Assembly: GCF_010093045.1 (NCBI RefSeq)
Contig: NZ_CP048115.1
Coordinates: 3,038,001-3,102,000, forward strand
DNA length: 64,000 bases
DNA from: Mucilaginibacter sp. 14171R-50
GTDB lineage: Bacteria; Bacteroidota; Bacteroidia; Sphingobacteriales; Sphingobacteriaceae
Reading direction: 5' to 3'
The notes below the pieces were generated by a model, which saw nothing but the letters and a program-made list of their open reading frames with translations, made no database searches and was not told the origin of the DNA. Position 1 is the stretch's first letter, and the number at the start of each line of letters is the position of its first letter. Shown piece after piece: positions 27,195 to 35,525 of the stretch. The translations under genes were made by a program, and so were the position numbers.

Positions 27195-27718
27195 ACATAG
27201 TTTTTAGACCAAAACTCATCCGGGTAGCTTTCTACAAATGGTTCCCTGTGCTGTTCAGCGAGGTATTTGCCTATCGGCGCCAGAACGGATTCAGGTAAGG
27301 TATTTTCCAGATGCGGGAACAAAGTGCGCTCTTCGAAGCGAATATGCCTGGTCAACAGATCGGCGAAAGACATGAATTCCGACGCACTCTTATTTTCATA
27401 ATGGTTCAGATGGCGCAGCCGCTCTTCGAGCATCAGGTGTTCCGTTTTACCTTGCCGGGACAGGGGATCATCCAGCCGGCTAAAGAGCAACGCTTCTTCT
27501 TCACGAAAGTGCGCCTTCAAATGCTCCTCCCAAAAGAAATTCATGTATTTCAATATTTTGAACAGCGGGATTTCTTTTTTCAGGCCTTCTCTGATTTTCC
27601 AGCAAAATAGCAGGCCCGCGTGATGGTCACGGGAAAGGGTGACAATATGCTCGCTTCGCCTGATCGGTTTGTTTTTTCCTGCTCCCATCTTAAAGAACTG
27701 AGTAAGTGATGATGGCAT
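27185..27718 (-). CDS. hemerythrin-domain protein
   Basis: The 177-residue protein holds a di-iron four-helix bundle. Likely ligands are in SRDHHAGLLFCW, then FWEEHLKAHFREEEALLF (H, H-x3-E), then FADLLTRHIRFEERTLFPHLE (H-x4-E). The arrangement is that of hemerythrin HHE proteins, which bind O2 or NO or protect Fe-S clusters. The neighbours (globins, ferredoxin, cbb3 oxidase) suit an O2/NO role. It overlaps the cupin gene at 27690 by 29 bases. Confidence 0.8.
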   Translation of the reverse strand: MPSSLTQFFKMGAGKNKPIRRSEHIVTLSRDHHAGLLFCWKIREGLKKEIPLFKILKYMNFFWEEHLKAHFREEEALLFSRLDDPLSRQGKTEHLMLEERLRHLNHYENKSASEFMSFADLLTRHIRFEERTLFPHLENTLPESVLAPIGKYLAEQHREPFVESYPDEFWSKNYVWS

Positions 27719-27971
27719 CGCCTGCCATCACGACCAATGCCTTAAAATCACGTATTACCTTAAGCATGTGCGGCTCATGGGAGGGGATAGCGATCCTGGA
27801 ACCTTGTACAAGTTCGGCGGTCTCGCCCTTGCAGATCAATAAAGCGTTCCCCGACTCAACGATCACAAAAGCTTCCGACGTGGCATAATGACGCTGCATA
27901 TTGGTTCCCGCGGGTAATTCGACCTGGAGGATTTTATAATGCGTATTTTTTTCAAGTTCCTGCATGATCAT
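27690..27971 (-). CDS. cupin-domain protein
   Basis: A 93-residue single cupin barrel: PAGTNMQRHYATSEAFVIVESG is followed by IAIPSHEPHMLKVIRDFKALVV. His residues in both motifs could bind a metal. It lies between the membrane protein gene (ATGA-type overlap) and hemerythrin in the same operon. Confidence 0.7.
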   Translation of the reverse strand: MIMQELEKNTHYKILQVELPAGTNMQRHYATSEAFVIVESGNALLICKGETAELVQGSRIAIPSHEPHMLKVIRDFKALVVMAGDAIITYSVL

Positions 27972-28429
27972 GATTCTTTTATAGGTTTTTTCTTCCAGAG
28001 CATTTTGCCGCTTTCGATCCCGATCAATAGTAAGACGGGTACTTTAATCACTTCCAACAGGATATACAACCAGTGCGCGTTATGATCAGTAACTGTTCCT
28101 CCTTTGATGATCTCATTCGCATGGTGGTCCAGGATAGGTAACAACCACTTCGTTTCAACGACGAGTATTAAGCTGATAGCCGTAATGAGGTAAAAACCCA
28201 TTCGGGTCGTTTTTTGAACAATACAAGTAATAATAAGGATCAAAAAAAAAGTCCATTCACAAGTGTTCAACGACTTAAAAATGATTTTGCCGATCTGCAA
28301 TCCTTCGGCCATACTCAGGCCGGGGGCGGTAAACTTCAGCGGTGCTTCCATAAAACTGATAGCCATATAAAAACCTAACCAGAAGATGGCCGTTATACTC
28401 CTAACCGATAGTGCGACGCGATGATACAT
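27968..28429 (-). CDS. four-helix membrane protein, unknown
   Basis: The 153-residue protein has four predicted transmembrane helices (ITAIFWLGFYMAISF, EWTFFLILIITCIV, MGFYLITAISLILVV, WLYILLEVIKVPVLLLIG). It contains a conserved-looking HHANEIIKGG loop. It may be a haem or quinone-interacting membrane partner in the oxidase operon, but no family was recognised. Confidence 0.55.
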   Translation of the reverse strand: MYHRVALSVRSITAIFWLGFYMAISFMEAPLKFTAPGLSMAEGLQIGKIIFKSLNTCEWTFFLILIITCIVQKTTRMGFYLITAISLILVVETKWLLPILDHHANEIIKGGTVTDHNAHWLYILLEVIKVPVLLLIGIESGKMLWKKKPIKES

Positions 28430-28434
28430 GATGA

Positions 28435-28815
28435 TTATTGATTGATGTTTTTTACTGCTTTCATGATCCGGGCTATACTATAGGCCCTTTTTTTGGCATT
28501 TTCCGCGATATCACCCTGAAATAATTCATCCACGGTGCCATGGAAGAGCATTAACCAGCGGTCGAAATGCGCTTTGGTTAATACCAGCGGCAAATGCCTG
28601 GTCAGTGGGTCATCACTGAACTTTTTGGTGTAAAGCAGCAAGGTGGACCAAAAGTCGGCCATACGTGCTAAATGATGATCCCAATTACCGCCGATCACCG
28701 GCTCGAAAACAGGAGCCAATAGCTCGTCCTGACGTACCTTGCCATAAAATGCATCAACTAATAGCCGTACATCAGCTTCGGTTTCCATATCATGAAGTTG
28801 TGTTTCCATATTCAC
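28435..28815 (-). CDS. truncated haemoglobin, group III-like
   Basis: A 126-residue globin of truncated length with LVDAFYGKVRQDELLAPVF at the start and the proximal-His helix KAHFDRWLMLFHGTVDELF. It shares the pattern of its neighbour at 28812 and overlaps it by 4 bases, so the pair is probably a duplication. Group III truncated globins bind O2 and NO. Confidence 0.8.
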   Translation of the reverse strand: MNMETQLHDMETEADVRLLVDAFYGKVRQDELLAPVFEPVIGGNWDHHLARMADFWSTLLLYTKKFSDDPLTRHLPLVLTKAHFDRWLMLFHGTVDELFQGDIAENAKKRAYSIARIMKAVKNINQ

Positions 28816-29198
28816 ACGATTACCCGGTCACTGTTACCGTTTAACTGCTGCAAACGGGTTAAAAACATACTCGCCATCAGCTCCGCGCGCTTCTTGGCAT
28901 CTTCCGCTATAAAGCCTTCAAAGTGTTCATCAATCGTCGCATAAAATAGTTCCAGCCAGCGCTCGAAATGTGGCCGGCCGATATTTAACGGCGCATGTTT
29001 GGCAAAGGGATTACCGCGGAAGCCGTGTACGCCAAATAACGCCGCATTCCAAAACGCATACATTTTGTCGAGGTGGGGCCGCCAATCTTCGATATTTTCC
29101 ATAAAGATGGGGCCAATCAGTTCTTCGGTCCTGACCCTGGTATAGAAGTCATCAACGAACACCTTGATATCTTCGATATTTTCAATTTCTTTTTTCAT
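28812..29198 (-). CDS. truncated haemoglobin, group III-like
   Basis: The 128-residue globin has FVDDFYTRVRTEELIGPIF, KMYAFWNAALFG and the proximal-His helix RPHFERWLELFYATIDEHF. It resembles group III truncated haemoglobins. It lies 3' of the membrane-anchored gene at 29195, with a 4-base overlap, and just before its paralogue. Ligand handling for the cbb3 oxidase or NO detoxification is inferred from context. Confidence 0.82.
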   Translation of the reverse strand: MKKEIENIEDIKVFVDDFYTRVRTEELIGPIFMENIEDWRPHLDKMYAFWNAALFGVHGFRGNPFAKHAPLNIGRPHFERWLELFYATIDEHFEGFIAEDAKKRAELMASMFLTRLQQLNGNSDRVIV

Positions 29199-29608
29199 TT
29201 GGATAACGGGGTTTGGCCGGAGGTGATATGATAATATACTGCCCAGGCCGTAAAAGCAATTAATAGAATGATGATCCAGAAAGGGATACTTTGCGGCGTT
29301 TCGCTGCCTTGTAGCATAAACGTTTTCTGGTCGCCTTTGCCATAAGCATTGATCATCAAGGGAAGCACGCCGTCTACCACTTCGTCTTTCCGGATACCCT
29401 CAACGGCAATGGCAGGCCCGTTTCTGACCACGAACGGGATCGTTTTGATACCTTCTTTCCCTTTATGATCCTTACTGACCACCTTCAACGTGTGCTTTCC
29501 GTCGGTCAATTTTTTTGTATCCAGCTCGAAGGAAACCGGCGCGGGGAATATCCCTATGGGTTGGGGATCATCATCAATAAATAGCGTTACAAAACTTTTT
29601 TCTTCCAT
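29195..29608 (-). CDS. C-terminally anchored Ig-like protein of the oxidase operon
   Basis: The 137-residue protein has a beta-sandwich-like N-terminal domain (SFELDTKKLTDGKHTLKVVSKD, FVVRNGP) and one transmembrane helix near the C-terminus (IPFWIIILLIAFTAWAVYYH). No signal peptide is visible, so its orientation is uncertain. It is commonly found near cbb3-type oxidase genes in this phylum. It may be an assembly or accessory factor. Confidence 0.5.
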   Translation of the reverse strand: MEEKSFVTLFIDDDPQPIGIFPAPVSFELDTKKLTDGKHTLKVVSKDHKGKEGIKTIPFVVRNGPAIAVEGIRKDEVVDGVLPLMINAYGKGDQKTFMLQGSETPQSIPFWIIILLIAFTAWAVYYHITSGQTPLSK

Positions 29609-29611
29609 TGC

Positions 29612-29890
29612 TTATGGATTTATAATGATACTTTTAATATGCTCATGCGTTTTTTCAGCAGGTTTGGCCAGGCATTTCACCATGGCATAAAATGAATAGG
29701 CCGTAATCAAGACCATCAAGCTGACCACGACATAATCCCAGTTACTGCCCGGTCCCGGCCCGTGGGTAATCCCGGCCAGGAATTTAGGTTGTTGCGCCTT
29801 GCAGGCATCGCAGGCCAGCGCTTCTGAATAAAGCCCCGTAAGAACTGCCGTCACTAATAAAGTATTTACATAAAATGAACGCTTTTTCAT
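29612..29890 (-). CDS. small exported membrane protein with CDACK motif
   Basis: A 92-residue protein with a signal peptide or first helix (NTLLVTAVLTGLYSEALA), a CDACKAQQPK motif directly after it, and a second helix (WDYVVVSLMVLITAYSFYAM). The CxxC could bind copper or haem edge thiols; CcoQ-like in place but not in sequence. It lies between the CcoO-like and Ig-like genes. Confidence 0.5.
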   Translation of the reverse strand: MKKRSFYVNTLLVTAVLTGLYSEALACDACKAQQPKFLAGITHGPGPGSNWDYVVVSLMVLITAYSFYAMVKCLAKPAEKTHEHIKSIIINP

Positions 29891-29892
29891 AT

Positions 29893-30915
29893 CTATTTGG
29901 CTACTGGTCCTGATTTGACCTGGTTAAATAATTCTTTGATTTCGGTTAGGGTTACCTTCCTGCCGTTATTGCCCCAACTGGTCCGTTCATGGTTCATAAT
30001 GGCGACGATTTCTTCGGGCTTCAGGTTATTATTTGTGCCGACCGGCGGCATCACACCATAGCCTTCGCCGGCGCGTCCATTGTAACCCTTCATGATGATG
30101 TTCAGTTGTACCTTGGGGTCTTTATCCAAAACGACCGCGCTGCCCTTGAGCGCCGGAAAGGCGCCTTTCAATCCTTCGCCGTTCTCCTGGTGGCAACTCT
30201 GGCAGTTGGAGGCATAAAGTGCCGCGCCGTCTAATTCGGTATTCAGTTTACTGGTTGTGCCGGGCAATATTTGTCGGTTTTCCTTGCCATATAAGAAAAC
30301 CGGTGTCGGTTTGCCATCCGGCAGCTTCAGTTGTTTGAAGGATTTCAGGTAAGCAACCAGTTCAAGCGCTTCTTTAGTGGCAATGATCTTACCGGTAACG
30401 CCCTTGCGGAATTCATCAGGCACATTGACGACGACATCATCCGGAAAGACGTAATCTTTAATTTCAAATAACCAGGAATAAGCGGGCATAATGGATTGGG
30501 CTACCACCGATCTCGGATTATACAAATGCAGCAGGTGCCAGTCTTCGCTTGGCTGACGGTTGCCGATGTTCATCAGATCTGGCCCGGTACGTTCCGACCC
30601 CATCAGGTTGGCCGTATTACGCCATATATCGGTACGAACATTACGCGCGTAATCAGCGGCGATGCTGGGGCGGATGCCCCACATTTTATCCATCTCTACA
30701 TTACGTACCTGTTGGGTATGACAGGCGATACAACCTTCCCGCATAAAAATGCCCTTCCCGGCGATCTCCTCGCTGGTCAGCGGTTTACTTTCAGGAAGGG
30801 GCGCATTGTTGTTTTGGGAATCCAGCGCCGGCAGTACGGCCGCAAACATTGTTAATACAATAAAAAGGATTATTGCGGCACCAAAGAGTCTTTTATGATT
30901 ATTATAAATATCCAT
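29893..30915 (-). CDS. CcoO-like cytochrome c fused to a second c-type domain
   Basis: The 340-residue protein is anchored by one N-terminal helix (FGAAIILFIVLTMFAAVLP). A CcoO-like domain with haem motif CIACH (residues 62-66, followed by TQQVRN) occupies about residues 45-200. A second cytochrome c domain with CQSCH (238-242, ANG-type EGLKGAFPAL) occupies 228-330. The second domain replaces a separate CcoP. It carries electrons to CcoN in the periplasm. It follows ccoN with a 3-base gap. Confidence 0.82.
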   Translation of the reverse strand: MDIYNNHKRLFGAAIILFIVLTMFAAVLPALDSQNNNAPLPESKPLTSEEIAGKGIFMREGCIACHTQQVRNVEMDKMWGIRPSIAADYARNVRTDIWRNTANLMGSERTGPDLMNIGNRQPSEDWHLLHLYNPRSVVAQSIMPAYSWLFEIKDYVFPDDVVVNVPDEFRKGVTGKIIATKEALELVAYLKSFKQLKLPDGKPTPVFLYGKENRQILPGTTSKLNTELDGAALYASNCQSCHQENGEGLKGAFPALKGSAVVLDKDPKVQLNIIMKGYNGRAGEGYGVMPPVGTNNNLKPEEIVAIMNHERTSWGNNGRKVTLTEIKELFNQVKSGPVAK

Positions 30916-30918
30916 TGC

Positions 30919-33081
30919 TTATTCGGTAACAGGTAATTTTTCCAATTCGTCAAAAACGGTTTTTTGCAGATCGATCTCTGCCTTACCGGCGATCATGTAA
31001 TAAAGATTATAGGCAAAAATGAGATGAGACGCCCACATCAGGGAGCCGCCAATGGCACGCCATAACCAATAAGGCGCCATCAGCACAACCGAATCGATAA
31101 AGGGTTTGCCTTCCAGCCATGCCATACCCTTCAGTGTACCGCCAACCATCAGCGGAATCGTATAAAACAGCAGACCGATCAGCGCCATCCAGAAATGCGC
31201 GCCTACCCAGGCCTGCCGGGGCTCTTTCCCTGTCAGGCGGGGAACGAGGGTATAAATCGCCGCCCAAAGCATAAAAGCGATGATGCCGTACATGGTCAGA
31301 TGGGAATGCGCCACTGTGAAATCAGTGAAATGCCAGTATAGGTTTGCGGAGCGGAACGCTTCGGCGGTACCCTGGAACGAACCGGTAAAATAAAAGATGA
31401 TACCCACCAGGTAAAACGGCAGTGTGTAGCTGGAACCGATCTTATGAAAATTGCCGCGAAAGGTCATCAGGAAATTCGTGGTACCGGCGAATACCGGGAT
31501 CAGCATACCCATACTACCGATGATGGCCACGGTTTGCAGCCACCACGGGATGGCGCTGAAAATAAAATGGTGGGTCCCGATCAGGGTATAAAACAGGATC
31601 TGGGTCCAAAAGGCCAGGATGCCCAGGCTATAAGAATAAATAGGGGTATTGAGTTGCTGCGGCAAAAAATAGTAGATCAGCCCCAGGTTAAACAGCATGA
31701 ACCACATGCCTACGCCCTGGTGCATATAATAACCTTGAGCGATACTTTCACCAAGTCCGTTTTGCCAGAAGGGCAGGTAGCCTACCAGCGCTATGACAAT
31801 GGTGAACATGACTGCTGAAACAATATACCAGTTGGAGATATAGATCTCTTTCGTTTTGCGCCGCGCGATAGTCTGTAAATAGTTGATCAAAGTAATAACC
31901 AGCCCAATGGCAAACAGCAGCATAATAGGCCAGATATATTCCCGGTACTCGCCGCCGCCATTATTAACGCCCGCCATAAGAGATATACTGCCGGCAATAA
32001 CAGCGGCATTAATCAGGAACAGGCTATACCAGCCGCGCTTCAGACTGGCGACAACCGTATTGCTGACCGTAGAAACGACATAATACCCCAGTCCGACCAT
32101 GGCCAGTGAGGACCAGCCCCAAAATACCATATTGGTATGTACCGGCCTTAGCCGCCCAAAGCTAAGCCAGCTGACATGATCGGCATCCGGGGCTACGAAT
32201 TTAATGCCCAGGTATTCGCCAACCGACGTTCCCAACACCAGCCAAAACGCCGCTGTTCCCAAATACCATAAAATGAGTTTGGACAGTGCGGGATCGATAT
32301 CCGGACGTTTAACGGCTTTCTTTTTCGGCGCGATGAAACGGGGGGAATCCACTTCCGCAATATGATGAAGCAAGCCTTTTTTGTCTGCGGGCAACTGTTC
32401 TCCCGCTAATTCTGTATTACTCAACCGAAAATCAAGTGCTTTTTTCCGTTCAATCAGTTCTTCCCTCAGTTCATCGTTGGTCAACTCGCTGATCGACTTC
32501 GCCAGTTTTCGCGCATCCTTCCTGATCTGAGAACCGCGGATGTTTTTTGCCAGGTGGCTGACTTTTAGCGAAACAATATAAACCGCGATCAATAGCGGGA
32601 TCAGGATCAGAGTAATAGTAATCAGCACGCCGGGATTTGTCCAAACGCTGCCCGAAGCTTCCGTGGATTGCGCGAACAGGTTCAGGCCCTGGAAAAGGAA
32701 GAGCAAGAGAAGAATCGGTTTTTTTAGATTGTTTCCGCTTGCCGCCTGGCCGGGCTCGTTTTTCCGGTCTGGTTCTTCTTCTATGTTCTTCCGTTTGATG
32801 ATGAGATCAAGCTGATATTTTTCCAGATCTTTTAAATGTTTCTTTAGCCAGGAATGGCCATCATCTTCGGAACGGTTGGATAGCTTTTCCAAACGGCTGC
32901 TGCTTCCGAAAAGCCATAATGCCAAGCCGATAAAAATGGCCAGGAATACTAAAATTAAGATTAAGGTTATTGCCGGTGAAGCAGTGTCCGGGGAATCAGG
33001 CATTGAACCGGGTGAACCACTTTGGGCATGCACTGCTTTTGACAACAGGATTAGTGTTAAATAAAGGGTAAATTTTTTCAT
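30919..33081 (-). CDS. ccoN: cbb3-type oxidase subunit I (CcoN) with N-terminal extension
   Basis: The 720-residue protein begins with a signal-like helix and two further transmembrane helices before the catalytic domain (from about residue 255). Likely ligands are RPVHTNMVF (haem b), YYMHQGVGMW and IGTHHFIFS (CuB), and FTVAHSHLTMYG (haems). The tyrosine six residues before HH is kept (FYTLIGTHH), as in true O2-reducing cbb3 enzymes rather than NO reductases. The 250-residue extension is unusual and has helical, charged loops. It reduces O2 at the inner membrane; the operon lacks obvious ccoGHIS genes. Confidence 0.8.
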   Translation of the reverse strand: MKKFTLYLTLILLSKAVHAQSGSPGSMPDSPDTASPAITLILILVFLAIFIGLALWLFGSSSRLEKLSNRSEDDGHSWLKKHLKDLEKYQLDLIIKRKNIEEEPDRKNEPGQAASGNNLKKPILLLLFLFQGLNLFAQSTEASGSVWTNPGVLITITLILIPLLIAVYIVSLKVSHLAKNIRGSQIRKDARKLAKSISELTNDELREELIERKKALDFRLSNTELAGEQLPADKKGLLHHIAEVDSPRFIAPKKKAVKRPDIDPALSKLILWYLGTAAFWLVLGTSVGEYLGIKFVAPDADHVSWLSFGRLRPVHTNMVFWGWSSLAMVGLGYYVVSTVSNTVVASLKRGWYSLFLINAAVIAGSISLMAGVNNGGGEYREYIWPIMLLFAIGLVITLINYLQTIARRKTKEIYISNWYIVSAVMFTIVIALVGYLPFWQNGLGESIAQGYYMHQGVGMWFMLFNLGLIYYFLPQQLNTPIYSYSLGILAFWTQILFYTLIGTHHFIFSAIPWWLQTVAIIGSMGMLIPVFAGTTNFLMTFRGNFHKIGSSYTLPFYLVGIIFYFTGSFQGTAEAFRSANLYWHFTDFTVAHSHLTMYGIIAFMLWAAIYTLVPRLTGKEPRQAWVGAHFWMALIGLLFYTIPLMVGGTLKGMAWLEGKPFIDSVVLMAPYWLWRAIGGSLMWASHLIFAYNLYYMIAGKAEIDLQKTVFDELEKLPVTE

Positions 33082-33126
33082 TTATAATATATTAATACCT
33101 TTTTATCTTTTATTATCTCAAATTTT

Positions 33127-33564
33127 TTATTTTTTTAGTGCCGTTAGCCCCGATATCAGGTCGGTGTTGAATTCGCCGATCGTCGTACTGTTGAGCATGT
33201 GATGTAACTGGTTACGAATCGCTTTGAATTCATGATGCAACGGACAGGGATTGATCTCCGAGCACTGTTTTAAACCCAGAGCACAGCCGACAAAAATGCC
33301 GTTACCATCTACTGCTTCAACCACATCGCTGATCGGCCGGTTAAGGATGGTTGCATCCGTATAAAAGCCGCCATTCGGCCCTTTGGCGGATTGAATTACA
33401 CCGCGTCGGCTTAAGTCCTGCAGCACCTTGGCAAGGAAATGCTCAGGTGAATCGATGCCTGTGGCTATTTCTTTAATACCCACCCGGCCGCCATCAGCAG
33501 TTTTATGCGCGATGAAAAATACAGCCCTCATCGCATACTCGCATGTTTTCGAAAATATGCTCAT
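33127..33564 (-). CDS. Rrf2-family regulator with three cysteines
   Basis: The start at 33564 (MSIFSKTCEYAMRAVFF) was preferred over a longer frame from 33627, because Rrf2 proteins begin this way. The 145-residue product has the winged-helix domain (GVGIKEIATGIDSP-type, VLQDLSRRGVIQSAKGPNGGF) and three cysteines, C94, C101 and C107, in a spacing close to NsrR and IscR (C-x6-C-x5-C). A [2Fe-2S] or [4Fe-4S] cluster sensing NO or redox state is likely. It lies directly before the ccoN operon and on the same strand. Confidence 0.82.
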   Translation of the reverse strand: MSIFSKTCEYAMRAVFFIAHKTADGGRVGIKEIATGIDSPEHFLAKVLQDLSRRGVIQSAKGPNGGFYTDATILNRPISDVVEAVDGNGIFVGCALGLKQCSEINPCPLHHEFKAIRNQLHHMLNSTTIGEFNTDLISGLTALKK

Positions 33565-33685
33565 TGCGCAACAAAGGTAATGGTAAAATTTAATATTAAA
33601 AGACTTTTTTATCTTTTTATTCAACAAAAATAAGAAACGCTACCCCTGGAAGGGAATTGTTCCTCTTTGTGAATTTGGTGGGATG

Positions 33686-34327
33686 TTATTGTGATTGTAA
33701 GATCTGCGACATTACCGCATCGACGATAACGTCACAGCGTACGAGGTTAAAATCATAAATCTGCTCCGGCATCCATTTTTTACTGAGTTCGGCTTTTAAC
33801 ATTTCCTTGGCGCGTGCCAATCTTATTTTAACATTGGACTCACCCAGCGACAGTACTTCCATTGTTTCGCTTGTGCTCATGCCCTGCACTTCCCGCATGA
33901 CAAATACCAGGCGGTATTTTTCCGGCAGGCTGGCTACTGCCTGTTCCAGGATGGCTTTTAATTCCTTATTCATCAAGCCGCTTAAAGGGGTGTTATGATG
34001 CTCCTCAACAAACGTGGTTTCCATCAGTAATTTTTCTTTTTTTGTTTTTCGTTTTTTCTGTAGTAAACTTTCATTGATCAGTATCCGGGTCAGCCAGGTA
34101 CCAAAGCTCGATTGCCCGCGGTAATTTTCCAATTGCCGGTAGGCATTAAGGTAGCTGATTTGCATGATATCTTCCGCTTCCGCATCATCGTTTATGATTG
34201 ACATGCTTATGCGGTACATTCTTGAATTGTACCTTCGCATCAACACTTCATAAAGGCGTGGTTCCCCATTCACTATCCTGGAAACCAATTCCTCATCATT
34301 TAAATCGCTTATTAAAGGGCCGTCCAT
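33686..34327 (-). CDS. ECF sigma-70-family sigma factor
   Basis: The 213-residue sigma factor has region 2 (YNSRMYRISMSIINDDAEAEDIM, then SYLNAYRQLENYRGQSSFGTWL) and region 4 (LPEKYRLVFVMREVQGMSTSETMEVLSLGESNVKIRLARA). No anti-sigma gene lies beside it; the next gene downstream is the Rrf2 regulator. A promoter of the class it probably reads, GGGTTAC...TATTAGAG on the minus strand at 34345-34375, lies just before its own start, so it may be autoregulated. Four more copies lie within 7 kb. The C-terminal tail of about 40 residues is somewhat longer than minimal ECF factors. Confidence 0.88.
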   Translation of the reverse strand: MDGPLISDLNDEELVSRIVNGEPRLYEVLMRRYNSRMYRISMSIINDDAEAEDIMQISYLNAYRQLENYRGQSSFGTWLTRILINESLLQKKRKTKKEKLLMETTFVEEHHNTPLSGLMNKELKAILEQAVASLPEKYRLVFVMREVQGMSTSETMEVLSLGESNVKIRLARAKEMLKAELSKKWMPEQIYDFNLVRCDVIVDAVMSQILQSQ

Positions 34328-34344
34328 AATTTATCTATTATGAC

Positions 34345-34375
34345 TATTAGAGTATTTAAAAGGGGAAGGGGTTAC
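34345..34375 (-). promoter_or_regulatory. ECF-type promoter of the sigma gene
   Basis: On the minus strand: GTAACCC (34375-34369), a 16-base spacer, CTCTAATA (34352-34345). The sigma start codon is at 34327, about 17 bases after the -10 box. One of five copies with equal spacing. Confidence 0.72.
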
Positions 34376-34420
34376 AATATTATCAGGTTAATTGGGCTGC
34401 GGCGATGTATGTAACTTTTT

Positions 34421-34451
34421 GTAACCCTTTTTTAAACAGGCGACTCTAATA
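34421..34451 (+). promoter_or_regulatory. ECF-type promoter of the DoxX-folE operon
   Basis: GTAACCC (34421-34427), a 16-base spacer, CTCTAATA (34444-34451). The ATG at 34470 follows after 18 bases. It is divergent from the sigma promoter within the same 142-base gap. Confidence 0.75.
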
Positions 34452-34469
34452 GGTATATAATCGAAATTT

Positions 34470-34859
34470 ATGCAAGTAAACACAAAAAATCTTAACAGCA
34501 CACGGACCTTATTAAAGTTCACTTATGGACTGGTACCGATTGTCGCAGGCGCTGACAAATTTACGAACCTGTTAACCAATTGGGAACAATATCTAAGTCC
34601 CTCTTTAAAAAAAATCCTTCCTTTTGATGTCCATGTCTTTATGGTAATCGTGGGTATCATAGAGATTGTTGCAGGCCTGATAGTTTTGGCGAAGCCCCGG
34701 ATTGGTGCCGCTATCGTCAGCCTCTGGTTGCTGCTGATCGCCCTAAACTTACTGGCCTCGGGAAGTTATCTTGATGTTGCCGTACGCGATATCGTCATGG
34801 CGATCGGTGCTTACACATTAGCAAGGCTGTCATCTGTTAACCAATTAAAATCAATCTAA
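34470..34859 (+). CDS. DoxX-like membrane protein
   Basis: This 129-residue protein has four transmembrane helices (LLKFTYGLVPIVAGADKF, HVFMVIVGIIEIVAGLIVL, IGAAIVSLWLLLIALNLLA, VRDIVMAIGAYTLARL) in the arrangement of DoxX-related proteins. It contains KFTNLLTNWEQYLSP between helices 1 and 2. First gene after the ECF promoter; overlaps the next by one base. Function in this setting is unknown; DoxX proteins often accompany redox-stress genes. Confidence 0.6.
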   Translation: MQVNTKNLNSTRTLLKFTYGLVPIVAGADKFTNLLTNWEQYLSPSLKKILPFDVHVFMVIVGIIEIVAGLIVLAKPRIGAAIVSLWLLLIALNLLASGSYLDVAVRDIVMAIGAYTLARLSSVNQLKSI

Positions 34860-35524
34860 TGGAAAAGCATATTGTAAAAGTACTGGCGACAGCGTTTGTA
34901 ACCCATAATGTAAAAAGATTTGTGGTTGAAAAACCAGCCGGCTATACCTATGCGCCGGGGCAGGCTACAGATGTTGCGCTCAACAGTCCGGATCTCATTA
35001 ACGAACTGAGGCCCTTCACATTTACTTCCCCGCAGGATGCGGATCACCTTGAATTCATTATTAAGATCTACAAGGGCCATAATGGCGTGACGGAGCAATT
35101 AGCAAAGGTGGAAGCGGGCGATGAACTTGTCATTCACGACGTGTTCGGCGCTATAGCTTATAAGGGACCTGGTGTTTTTATCGCCGGCGGAGCCGGTATT
35201 ACGCCCTTCATTGCGATATTCCGGCAGCTGAAAGCGTCAGGCCAATTGGCAGGCAATACTTTACTGTTAGCCAATCACACCATTGCCGATATTATCCTGC
35301 AGGACGAATTGAAGTCACTTTTGGGGGAACATTATATTGACATTATACGGACCCCTCCCTTCGGCAATGCAAAGAGGCTGATCGATAAGGAACTGTTGGA
35401 TGCATGCATTCTTGAGGATACCACACATTATTACATCTGCGGCCCTGAAACGTTTACCTCGGATATGATCGGCATGTTGCACGATTTGAACGTTGGAGAT
35501 GAGCAGATCGTTATCGAGCAATAA
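34859..35524 (+). CDS. FAD/NAD-binding flavodoxin or ferredoxin reductase-type protein
   Basis: The 221-residue oxidoreductase has an N-terminal FAD-binding barrel (YAPGQATDVAL, RPFTFTSP) and a C-terminal NAD-binding domain (GAGITPFIAIFRQL, YYICGPETFTSDM). It carries no ferredoxin domain, so it needs an external partner. Such proteins reduce ferredoxins, flavodoxins, globins or oxygenases. It sits between the DoxX gene and the pterin genes. Confidence 0.82.
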   Translation: MEKHIVKVLATAFVTHNVKRFVVEKPAGYTYAPGQATDVALNSPDLINELRPFTFTSPQDADHLEFIIKIYKGHNGVTEQLAKVEAGDELVIHDVFGAIAYKGPGVFIAGGAGITPFIAIFRQLKASGQLAGNTLLLANHTIADIILQDELKSLLGEHYIDIIRTPPFGNAKRLIDKELLDACILEDTTHYYICGPETFTSDMIGMLHDLNVGDEQIVIEQ

Positions 35525-35525
35525 T

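Noticed and set aside
30080..30110. Sixth ECF-type promoter (GTAACCC near 30082 within the CcoO-like gene)
   Set aside because: No CTCTAA box lies 16 bases after it and it is inside a coding region.
30919..33081. CcoN-like gene as a NO reductase
   Set aside because: The Tyr six residues before the CuB His pair and the CuB His of YYMHQGVG are kept, as in O2-reducing cbb3 enzymes; NorB-type glutamates were not seen.
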